Position numbers and translations under genes: made by a program
Shown: positions 1 to 5,792 of the stretch, piece by piece
Layout: every line of letters begins with the position of its first letter
Position numbering within the stretch: position 1 is the first letter of the stretch
The notes under the pieces: generated by a model
Databases searched by the model: none
Told to the model about the DNA's origin: nothing
Seen by the model: only the letters and a program-made list of their open reading frames with translations
Assembly: GCA_024709185.1 (NCBI GenBank)
Contig: JANJXE010000447.1
Coordinates: forward strand, 1-9,539
Direction of reading: 5' to 3'
Length of the DNA stretch: 9,539 nucleotides
DNA from: Paludibacter sp.
GTDB taxonomy: Bacteria > Bacteroidota > Bacteroidia > Bacteroidales > Paludibacteraceae

Positions 1-1945
1 CATCTTCCCGGATATTGATGGCAATAACTCCGTTGGCACGTGGACGTGAATAAGCCTCCAGCGAAGTTTTCTTCACGATACCGTTTTTCGTACAGAAAAT
101 AATATAGCGTGAGTTGATATATTCTTTATCATCCAGACTTCCTTTTACCCTGATGAAGGCATTCACCTTGTCATCCTGCTCAATATTCAGCAGATTCTGA
201 ATGGCTCTTCCCTTGGAGTTCTTACTACCTTCTGGTATCTCATACACTTTCAGCCAGTAACATTTACCTTTTTGGGTAAAGAACATCATGGTGTTGTGCA
301 TGGATGCGGGGTAGATGTACTCGATGAAGTCTTCATCGCGGGAATCGCTTCCTTTAGAACCGACTCCTCCCCTGCCCTGTGCACGGAACTCAGCTAAAGC
401 CGTACGTTTGATATATCCGAACCGGGAAATGGTGATAATCATTTCATCATCGGAATAAAAATCTTCAGGATTAAACTCTTCTGAAGCATATACAATATCA
501 GTACGGCGATTATCTCCGAATTTGGCTTTTACTTCGAGCAACTCATCTTTGATGATGGCCATGCGAAGCTCCACTTTCTCTAAAATTTCTTTCAATCTAG
601 CAATGAGGGCCATCACATCTTCATATTCGGCACGCAGTTTATCCTGTTCCATACCGGTAAGCTGACGCAGACGCATTTCAACTACCGCACGGGCCTGAAT
701 ATCCGACAAGCCGAAGCGCTCCATCAGAGCGTTGCGGGCCTCCTCCGGAGTTTTCGACTCCCTGATCAGGCGGATTGCCTCATCGAGGTTATCAAGTATA
801 ATCATAAACCCTTCGAGAAGATGAGCACGTTTTTCAGCTTCACTTAATTCGAAGCGTGTACGGCGAATTACCACTTCATGGCGGTGCTCAACAAAATAAT
901 GAATCAGATCCTTCAGGTTCAGCATCCGTGGACGGCCACCCACCAGTGCAATATTATTTACACTGAACGACGATTGCAATGCGGTATATTTGAATAACTT
1001 ATTGAGTACAACAGAAGCGTTGGCATCGCGTTTAATATCAATCACGATACGCATTCCTTCACGGTCCGATTCATCATTGATATGTGAAATACCTTCAATT
1101 TTCTTTTCTTCAATCAGACCTACAATCGAGCGAATCAGTTCGGCCTTATTAACCTGATAGGGAATTTCGTTTACGATGATTTTATCGCGCCCTGAAGCTT
1201 CTGTTTCAATGTCGACTTTTGAGCGGATAACTACCCTTCCGCGACCGGTTTCGTAGGCTTCCTTAACGCCGGCATAACCATAAATAATACCGCCGGTAGG
1301 AAAATCCGGTGCCTTTACTATTTTTATCAGATCAGCGATTTCAATTTCCCGGTCATCAATGTAAGCAACAATAGCATCCACCACATCAGAAAGATTGTGC
1401 GGAGCCATATTCGTGGCCATACCTACTGCAATACCCGACGAACCATTTACCAATAAATTGGGAATACGTGTTGGTAAAACAGTTGGCTCTTTCAACGTGT
1501 CATCAAAGTTAAGTTGAAAATCGACTGTATCTTTGTTTATATCTACCAGCATTTCTTCTGCCAGCTTTTGCAAACGTGCTTCGGTGTAACGCATTGCAGC
1601 GGGACTATCGCCATCGACTGAACCAAAGTTACCCTGACCATCGACCAGTGGGTAACGCATCGACCAGGGCTGTGCCATACGCACAAGGGTACCATATATT
1701 GAAGAATCGCCGTGAGGGTGATACTTACCCATCACTTCTCCGACAATTCTCGCCGATTTTTTGTAAGGTTTATCCGAGTTGTTGCCCAACTCATTCATTC
1801 CGAAAAGCACACGACGGTGAACCGGTTTAAAACCATCGCGTACATCAGGTAACGCGCGGGAAACTATCACCGACATTGAATAGTCGATGTACGAGGATTT
1901 CATCTCCTCGTCGATGTTCACCTTAATAATTCTCTCTTGATCCAT
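1..1945 (-). CDS. gyrA: DNA gyrase subunit A, C-terminally truncated by the window edge
   Basis: This is the breakage-reunion subunit of DNA gyrase, which works with GyrB as an A2B2 tetramer to introduce negative supercoils using ATP. The start is the ATG at 1945 ([12 protein letters not shown]...), and the frame stays open to the left edge, giving 648 codons of a protein usually about 830-870 aa. Visible landmarks are the N-terminal [21 protein letters not shown] (17-38), the winged-helix stretch [20 protein letters not shown] (73-92), the catalytic tyrosine Y120 in AMRYTEAR (codon 1586-1588), the tower domain, the coiled-coil arm (about 350-490), and the beginning of the C-terminal beta-pinwheel with a GyrA-box-like QGRGGVG at 523-529. 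The position equivalent to E. coli Ser83 is serine (S81). The Asp87 equivalent is glycine (G85). The box and QDDKVNAF text argue for gyrase rather than ParC. It lies 75 bp downstream of the BFN gene on the same strand. The last roughly 200 residues are outside the window. Confidence 0.97.
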   Translation of the reverse strand, partial: MDQERIIKVNIDEEMKSSYIDYSMSVIVSRALPDVRDGFKPVHRRVLFGMNELGNNSDKPYKKSARIVGEVMGKYHPHGDSSIYGTLVRMAQPWSMRYPLVDGQGNFGSVDGDSPAAMRYTEARLQKLAEEMLVDINKDTVDFQLNFDDTLKEPTVLPTRIPNLLVNGSSGIAVGMATNMAPHNLSDVVDAIVAYIDDREIEIADLIKIVKAPDFPTGGIIYGYAGVKEAYETGRGRVVIRSKVDIETEASGRDKIIVNEIPYQVNKAELIRSIVGLIEEKKIEGISHINDESDREGMRIVIDIKRDANASVVLNKLFKYTALQSSFSVNNIALVGGRPRMLNLKDLIHYFVEHRHEVVIRRTRFELSEAEKRAHLLEGFMIILDNLDEAIRLIRESKTPEEARNALMERFGLSDIQARAVVEMRLRQLTGMEQDKLRAEYEDVMALIARLKEILEKVELRMAIIKDELLEVKAKFGDNRRTDIVYASEEFNPEDFYSDDEMIITISRFGYIKRTALAEFRAQGRGGVGSKGSDSRDEDFIEYIYPASMHNTMMFFTQKGKCYWLKVYEIPEGSKNSKGRAIQNLLNIEQDDKVNAFIRVKGSLDDKEYINSRYIIFCTKNGIVKKTSLEAYSRPRANGVIAINIRED

Positions 1946-1983
1946 TTTTATTTCAGGGTTTTTAGCTATTCAAAAAAATCACG

Positions 1984-2014
1984 CTAAATTACTACTTTTT
2001 TTTCAATTAAACAA
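1984..2014 (-). promoter_or_regulatory. possible gyrA promoter in the BFN-gyrA gap
   Basis: Read on the minus strand, TAATTTAG (1984-1991) resembles the degenerate Bacteroidota -7 box (TAnnTTnG). A TTG (2012-2014) lies 20 bp further upstream as a possible -33 element. It sits in the 75-bp gap between the BFN stop and the gyrA start, so gyrA could have its own promoter or simply be read through from the upstream gene. No convincing hairpin terminator is visible in this gap. The match is weak and could be chance in A/T-rich DNA. Confidence 0.3.
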
Positions 2015-2020
2015 GCCATT

Positions 2021-2641
2021 TCAGGCCTCATTTTGCGCATTCTTTTTGTGTTGAATAGCATCCCGGATATTCACTGCTAATTCGTATTTTTCTTCCATCA
2101 CTGCCAGGTTAAGCAATTCCTGTAAGTCGTCGAACGACAGCATTTCAAGTTCTTCCTGACTCATATGTTCTGCATCAACACTGATTTCTTCTTCATCCGT
2201 ATCGCCACTATCCAGGTCTTTCAAAGCCGGGTCAACATCCAATGCAACTACATTCATTATTTCTTCTTTAATGAAAACCGGACACTCAGATCGAACTGCC
2301 AATGCAATCGCATCCGACGTGCGGGCGTCCACTACCATGGCCATGTCGCCTTTGCGCATGTGCAGCTCCGAGTAAAACACATCGTTGATCATTTCATAAA
2401 TCAACACTTTCTCCATGCGTGCACCAAAAACACTCAGCAAAGTGAGTATCAAATCGTGGGTAAGAGGACGAGGTGATTTACGGTTGTTCATTTTAAGTGC
2501 TATTGATTGAGCTTCAGGTTCGCCAATCATTACCGAAAAACGACGATTGCCACCATCTTCAGATAAAACCAGTCCATAGGTGCCGGCAACACTTTGATTG
2601 TAAACCAATCCTGCTACCGTTAACTTAATTTCTCCATTCAT
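2021..2641 (-). CDS. bifunctional nuclease (BFN/DUF151) domain protein with UVR motif
   Basis: A 206-aa protein in two parts. Residues about 5-130 form a BFN/DUF151 domain, recognisable from GLVLSEDGGNRRFSVMIGEPEAQSIAL near the N-terminus, the PRPLTHDLI segment, and the region around DARTSDAIALAVR (about 105-117). An acidic linker (DLDSGDTDEEEISVDAEHMS) follows. The end (about 165-200) is a UVR-type helical hairpin (LSFDDLQELLNLAVMEEKYELAVNIRD), the motif used for protein contacts in UvrB/UvrC. BFN proteins were named for nuclease activity in plants, but the bacterial members have no settled role. This BFN+UVR arrangement is, as far as I recall, common in Bacteroidota. The only in-frame ATG near the domain start is at 2641. 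A -7-like box lies about 38 bp upstream. It is followed on the same strand by gyrA and is divergent from smpB. Confidence 0.9.
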   Translation of the reverse strand: MNGEIKLTVAGLVYNQSVAGTYGLVLSEDGGNRRFSVMIGEPEAQSIALKMNNRKSPRPLTHDLILTLLSVFGARMEKVLIYEMINDVFYSELHMRKGDMAMVVDARTSDAIALAVRSECPVFIKEEIMNVVALDVDPALKDLDSGDTDEEEISVDAEHMSQEELEMLSFDDLQELLNLAVMEEKYELAVNIRDAIQHKKNAQNEA

Positions 2642-2678
2642 ATTAGTAGTTGGAATTTTAATTTTTCAATTTAATAAG

Positions 2679-2686
2679 CAAAGATA
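2679..2686 (-). promoter_or_regulatory. -7 element of the BFN gene promoter
   Basis: Read on the minus strand the sequence is TATCTTTG, an exact match to the Bacteroidota -7 consensus TAnnTTTG. It is 37 bp upstream of the BFN ATG. The -33 region is poor; only a TTTT run about 20 bp upstream could serve. The position, in a short divergent gap opposite the smpB promoter, supports the call. Confidence 0.55.
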
Positions 2687-2730
2687 AAGCAATTTTACGA
2701 GCTTATAAAAGGTGGTTGAGATTTTTGTTG

Positions 2731-2738
2731 TACTTTTG
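2731..2738 (+). promoter_or_regulatory. -7 element of the smpB promoter
   Basis: TACTTTTG matches the Bacteroidota -7 consensus TAnnTTTG and lies 28 bp before the ATG at 2767, predicting a leader of roughly 20-25 nt. No good -33 TTTG is seen at the expected spacing. The box falls inside the longer open frame that begins at 2716, which is the main reason for rejecting that upstream start. Confidence 0.55.
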
Positions 2739-2766
2739 TATCTTCCAACTGAAGTTGATAGAAACT

Positions 2767-3216
2767 ATGCGAAAAAGCTCCAACATACTCATCAAAAACA
2801 AACGGGCAACGTTCGACTACGAGATAATGGAACGAATGGTAGCCGGCATACAGCTTTTCGGCACTGAAATTAAATCTATACGTGACGGAAAAGCCAGTCT
2901 GACTGATACTTATTGTACATTTATTAAAGACGAGCTTTGGGTAAAAAACATGCACATAGCCACGTATTTTTTTGGAACTTACAACAATCATGAAGTACGA
3001 CGCGACAGGAAGTTGTTACTTACCCGTCGTGAACTGCGTAAACTTTCCAGAGCTACCAAAGAAACCGGATTTACAATTGTGCCCACAAAACTCTTTGTTA
3101 CCGAAAAAGGACTTGCTAAAATTGAAATAGGCCTGGCAAAAGGAAAGAAAAACTACGATAAACGTAATTCCCTGAAAGAAAAAGAAGCTCAACGGGATAT
3201 TGAACGTTCCCGATAA
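2767..3216 (+). CDS. smpB: SsrA-binding protein SmpB (trans-translation)
   Basis: SmpB binds tmRNA and delivers it to stalled ribosomes for trans-translation, so that the unfinished peptide is tagged and the ribosome released. The protein is 149 aa, the usual family length. It shows the OB-fold body with [20 protein letters not shown] (11-30), the hallmark [14 protein letters not shown] (32-45), and the basic C-terminal tail [20 protein letters not shown] (126-145), which lies in the mRNA channel on the ribosome. The frame is open from an ATG at 2716, but those 17 extra residues are not SmpB-like and the stretch contains the -7 box, so the ATG at 2767 is preferred. The gene stands alone, divergent from the BFN gene and convergent with the acyl-CoA ligase. 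No tmRNA gene is visible in the window. Confidence 0.96.
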   Translation: MRKSSNILIKNKRATFDYEIMERMVAGIQLFGTEIKSIRDGKASLTDTYCTFIKDELWVKNMHIATYFFGTYNNHEVRRDRKLLLTRRELRKLSRATKETGFTIVPTKLFVTEKGLAKIEIGLAKGKKNYDKRNSLKEKEAQRDIERSR

Positions 3217-3312
3217 TACACTTAAACATTTACGAAAAGAGCATATAAATGCTTTACAACCAAGGCTGGGGTAACACTGGCTTACTAGTAAAAATCAATT
3301 AGTAACGTATAA
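3217..3312. other. non-coding spacer between smpB and the shared terminator
   Basis: About 96 bases lie between the smpB stop and the terminator hairpin. The only structure I see is a weak AGCAT...ATGCT inverted repeat (3240-3253) and the 10-bp palindrome TTACTAGTAA (3282-3291). No open frame or recognisable RNA is apparent. Confidence 0.5.
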
Positions 3313-3352
3313 AAACTCCCCTGAAAAATTCGTTGATTTTTCAGGGGAGTTT
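3313..3352. terminator. bidirectional Rho-independent terminator between smpB and the acyl-CoA ligase
   Basis: The left arm at 3313-3329 and the right arm at 3336-3352 are perfectly complementary over 17 bp, with a 6-nt loop (TCGTTG, 3330-3335). The stem contains a CTCCCCTG/CAGGGGAG core. In the plus direction it is followed by TTTGTTTT. In the minus direction the A-run 3311-3315 reads as a T-run. It lies between two converging genes, 13 bp past the ligase stop and 96 bp past the smpB stop, so it can end both transcripts. Confidence 0.9.
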
Positions 3353-3365
3353 GTTTTAAGTTGTT

Positions 3366-5009
3366 CTATTTCTTTTTCTGTGGTTTTGAATACAGAAACC
3401 GTTTGATTTTCTGAGAAGCAGTCTTTTCAAACGGCTGATCCATAATTTCAACTTTACGAACCTGAGAATTCTTATTGAGCTTGTGATTGATATCCTTTTT
3501 CAGATGTTCAATCCATTCGTGGTATTGCTCCTTCTTTTCTTCGATTATAGTCTTCAGGTGTTCGTATTGTTTTTCTATGTTTTCAATATCGAGTAACACC
3601 TTGGCCACTAGGTATCCATCTTCTTCTACAACTAATGATTCGAGCACATAATGACTGTTGTTAATTACAGATTCAATATCTTCAGGGTAAATATTCTCAC
3701 CTCCGGCACCGATTATCACATTTTTTTGCCTACCCTTGATAAATAATCGCTTACGACGGTCAAATTTCCCAAAATCACCAGTACGGAACCATCCGTCGGG
3801 TGTAAGAACTTCATCGGTAGCCTCCTGGTTTTTATAGTAGCCCACCATCACATTCGGACCCTTAGCCCAGATTTCACCAATGCCATTTTTATCCGGTTCA
3901 TGAATTTTCAATTCCACCCCCCGAATAGCATATCCGGTCGATTGAAGTTTATTTTGGTTTGGAGCAGCCCCCGCAAGTAAAGGTGCTGTTTCAGTAAGTC
4001 CGTAACCAATTGCATAGGGCATCCGTGCTTCTTTGAGAAAACGTTCAACTCTTGCATCCAGTTTTGCTCCACCTATACCGAAGAATTTCAACCGGCCTCC
4101 AAAAGTCTGATACAGTTTCTTCCCGGCAATGCGGTGAATTAATTTTCTGAAAACAGGTGTCTTATAAATCATCCATGCAAAATGATTCTTTGAAAATTTA
4201 CCCTGAACCTGAACTTTGAAAATTTTCTCCATAATCAGGGGGACCGACAGCATCATTGTTGGTCGTATTTTAGCTAGTGCCGGTAACAAAGCAGCAGCTG
4301 TGGGCGGCTTTTCCAGGTAATAAACAGAAGCTCCGTACATAATCGGATAAAGCATTCCAATCGAATTTTCATAGGTATGCGATAAAGGTAAAAATGATAA
4401 AAAAACATCATTATGATTGATAGGAAACACATAGAAGGAGCCAGCTGCAACAAAGGTTATGTTTTTGTGTGTAAGCATCACACCTTTGGAACGCCCTGTA
4501 GTTCCGGAAGTATAAATAATGGCAGCCAACTCATCTTCCTGCACATCGGGATTAGAAGATTTTTTCTGAATCACCGGAACAGTTCCCCTGATTATCGTAA
4601 AATCATCGAGGCGTATCATGCTTACAAGATCAGCATCCATAGCAATTTTTGAAGATAGCCTATCGCTTACAAACAACACTTTGCTTTCGGAATGATCAAG
4701 TACGTTTTTAATTTCTTCAGCTGAAAAATCAGGTAATACAGGTACTATAACCATACCTTTTGAAACTACAGCAAAGAATGCAACAACCCAATTGGGCATA
4801 TTGTGACTGAACAAAGCCACCTTATCTCCTTTTTGCAAACCAAGTGTTGCAAGCAAATCAGCTATCCTTTCAATTTCCCTGCCGAATTCATAATAATTCA
4901 TGGGAGTTCCTTCAACAAATGAAACTGCAGGTAGCTCTGCGAAATTCTTTACTGCATTTTCAACCAACTCTTTGAGAGTCAATTTAGGCAAGATGATTTC
5001 TTTGTGCAT
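3366..5009 (-). CDS. AMP-binding long-chain acyl-CoA synthetase (fatty acid-CoA ligase)
   Basis: An ANL-superfamily enzyme predicted to activate a fatty acid with ATP to an acyl-adenylate and then form the CoA thioester. Numbering from the ATG at 5009 (547 aa), the motifs are the P-loop YTSGTTGRSKGVMLTH (166-181), FLPLSHTYE (206-214), GIGGAKLD (311-318), the adenine-binding GYGLTETAP (335-343), DGWFRTGDFG (405-414), the hinge region GRQKNVIIGAGGENIYPEDIE (426-446) and the C-terminal catalytic-lysine segment KTASQKIKR (529-537, K534 likely). The family's usual SGK is SQK here. A lysine-rich coiled stretch (about 480-515) precedes the C-terminal end. The frame is open nine codons further to a TTG at 5036, but that codon lies within the predicted -7 box, so ATG 5009 is preferred. 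Similarity to FadD-type ligases is clear; chain-length preference cannot be read. It is transcribed towards smpB from its own promoter. Confidence 0.9.
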   Translation of the reverse strand: MHKEIILPKLTLKELVENAVKNFAELPAVSFVEGTPMNYYEFGREIERIADLLATLGLQKGDKVALFSHNMPNWVVAFFAVVSKGMVIVPVLPDFSAEEIKNVLDHSESKVLFVSDRLSSKIAMDADLVSMIRLDDFTIIRGTVPVIQKKSSNPDVQEDELAAIIYTSGTTGRSKGVMLTHKNITFVAAGSFYVFPINHNDVFLSFLPLSHTYENSIGMLYPIMYGASVYYLEKPPTAAALLPALAKIRPTMMLSVPLIMEKIFKVQVQGKFSKNHFAWMIYKTPVFRKLIHRIAGKKLYQTFGGRLKFFGIGGAKLDARVERFLKEARMPYAIGYGLTETAPLLAGAAPNQNKLQSTGYAIRGVELKIHEPDKNGIGEIWAKGPNVMVGYYKNQEATDEVLTPDGWFRTGDFGKFDRRKRLFIKGRQKNVIIGAGGENIYPEDIESVINNSHYVLESLVVEEDGYLVAKVLLDIENIEKQYEHLKTIIEEKKEQYHEWIEHLKKDINHKLNKNSQVRKVEIMDQPFEKTASQKIKRFLYSKPQKKK

Positions 5010-5033
5010 GTTTTCCAAATATTTAATATCACG

Positions 5034-5041
5034 CAAAGGTA
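5034..5041 (-). promoter_or_regulatory. -7 element of the acyl-CoA ligase promoter
   Basis: On the minus strand this reads TACCTTTG, an exact TAnnTTTG match, 24 bp upstream of the ATG at 5009. The nearest -33 candidate is a TTG only about 15 bp upstream, so that part is weak. The element overlaps the alternative TTG start codon (5034-5036), which makes that start unlikely, and shows the ligase can be transcribed separately from the upstream RsmI-like gene. Confidence 0.5.
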
Positions 5042-5057
5042 AAAAATTTATCGAAAC

Positions 5058-5088
5058 AACTGCACACAGCGTACTTATTTGTGCAGTT
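5058..5088 (-). terminator. hairpin terminator candidate after the RsmI-like gene
   Basis: AACTGCACA (5058-5066) and TGTGCAGTT (5080-5088) form a perfect 9-bp stem with a 13-nt loop. On the minus strand the hairpin begins at the last base of the RsmI-like stop codon (5088-5090). It is followed by GTTTCG and, about 10 bases on, a run of six T. The T-run is displaced from the stem, so termination may be incomplete. It separates the upstream operon from the ligase promoter. Confidence 0.5.
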
Positions 5089-5792
5089 TATTTGTATAAG
5101 ATAAAAATCGCCGGACGTTTATTTAAATACGGCATCCTTGATTTCCAGTCTTTTAAAGTATAGGTATGGATGAATTCACCTTCGAGGGTAATATCAGCTG
5201 CAATGCAAAGTTTAAGTCCGGGAGAGCAATGAGTCAGAATATCGGTAAGCGTTTTAGTATTACGGTAAGGCGTTTCGATAAACAGTTGCGACTGATGTTC
5301 ATTCAAAATTTTAATTTCCAGTCTTTTAAGTACTTTTACTTTTTCAGGAAGTTGTACCGGAAGATAACCATTGAATGCAAAGCTCTGGCCATTGAAACCC
5401 GATGCCATCAGTGCCAGTAACAGGGATGAAGGACCTACTAACGGCACAACCTGTATGCCTTTTTCCTGAGCCAACGCTACCACATCAGCCCCAGGGTCGG
5501 CAATGGCCGGACATCCTGCTTCGGATAACAGTCCTACTGAATGACCCTCGATTAAAGGCTGTAAAAAGGAACTGATTTCCTCCGCACGGGTGCGTTGATT
5601 CAATACAAAAAAAGTCATTTCATCAATGGCAGCCAAAGGAAGGCATTTACGAATAAAACGCCGTGCTGTTCGGATATCTTCCACTATAAAATGCTGAATT
5701 GTAGCCAGCAATTTTGTATTTCTATCGGGAAGAACGTCACTAATCAGTGAGTCGCCAAGTGTGGTAGGAAATAAAAATAGAGTACCCATCAT
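5088..5792 (-). CDS. RsmI-like SAM-dependent methyltransferase (tetrapyrrole methylase fold)
   Basis: A 234-aa member of the tetrapyrrole methylase superfamily, closest in motifs to RsmI, which 2'-O-methylates the ribose of C1402 in 16S rRNA. The SAM-binding loop GLLSEAGCPAIADPGA (87-102) is clear, followed by VPLVGPSSLLLALMASG (116-132) and the FIETPYRN segment (171-178), where E. coli RsmI has an EST/HR-type sequence. The N-terminus (GTLFLFPTTLGDSLISDVLP) departs from the usual YVVATPIGNLxD of RsmI. The protein is also about 50 residues shorter than E. coli RsmI (286 aa), lacking its C-terminal part. It may therefore be a Bacteroidota paralogue with a different or undetermined substrate. 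The start ATG overlaps the stop of the ABC-F gene (TAATG), implying translational coupling; a second ATG follows immediately. Confidence 0.83.
   Translation of the reverse strand: MMGTLFLFPTTLGDSLISDVLPDRNTKLLATIQHFIVEDIRTARRFIRKCLPLAAIDEMTFFVLNQRTRAEEISSFLQPLIEGHSVGLLSEAGCPAIADPGADVVALAQEKGIQVVPLVGPSSLLLALMASGFNGQSFAFNGYLPVQLPEKVKVLKRLEIKILNEHQSQLFIETPYRNTKTLTDILTHCSPGLKLCIAADITLEGEFIHTYTLKDWKSRMPYLNKRPAIFILYK

Noticed and set aside
1..11. Possible adapter at the left edge, by analogy with the right edge
   Set aside because: The left end does not match the adapter reverse complement and translates in frame as normal GyrA (NIRED).
1576..1830. 84-codon open frame on the plus strand inside gyrA
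   Set aside because: It lies antisense to well-conserved gyrA codons around Y120 and the QRDR. Its translation resembles no known protein, and it has no promoter.
2165..2476. 103-codon plus-strand open frame opposite the BFN gene
   Set aside because: A shadow of the real minus-strand coding frame; composition is Cys/His/Phe-rich as expected for an antisense reading.
2695..2991. 98-codon minus-strand frame opposite smpB
   Set aside because: Antisense to conserved SmpB codons and spanning the divergent promoters.
3240..3291. Small palindromes AGCAT...ATGCT and TTACTAGTAA between smpB and the terminator
   Set aside because: Too short and A/T-rich to separate from chance, with no link to a known operator or RNA.
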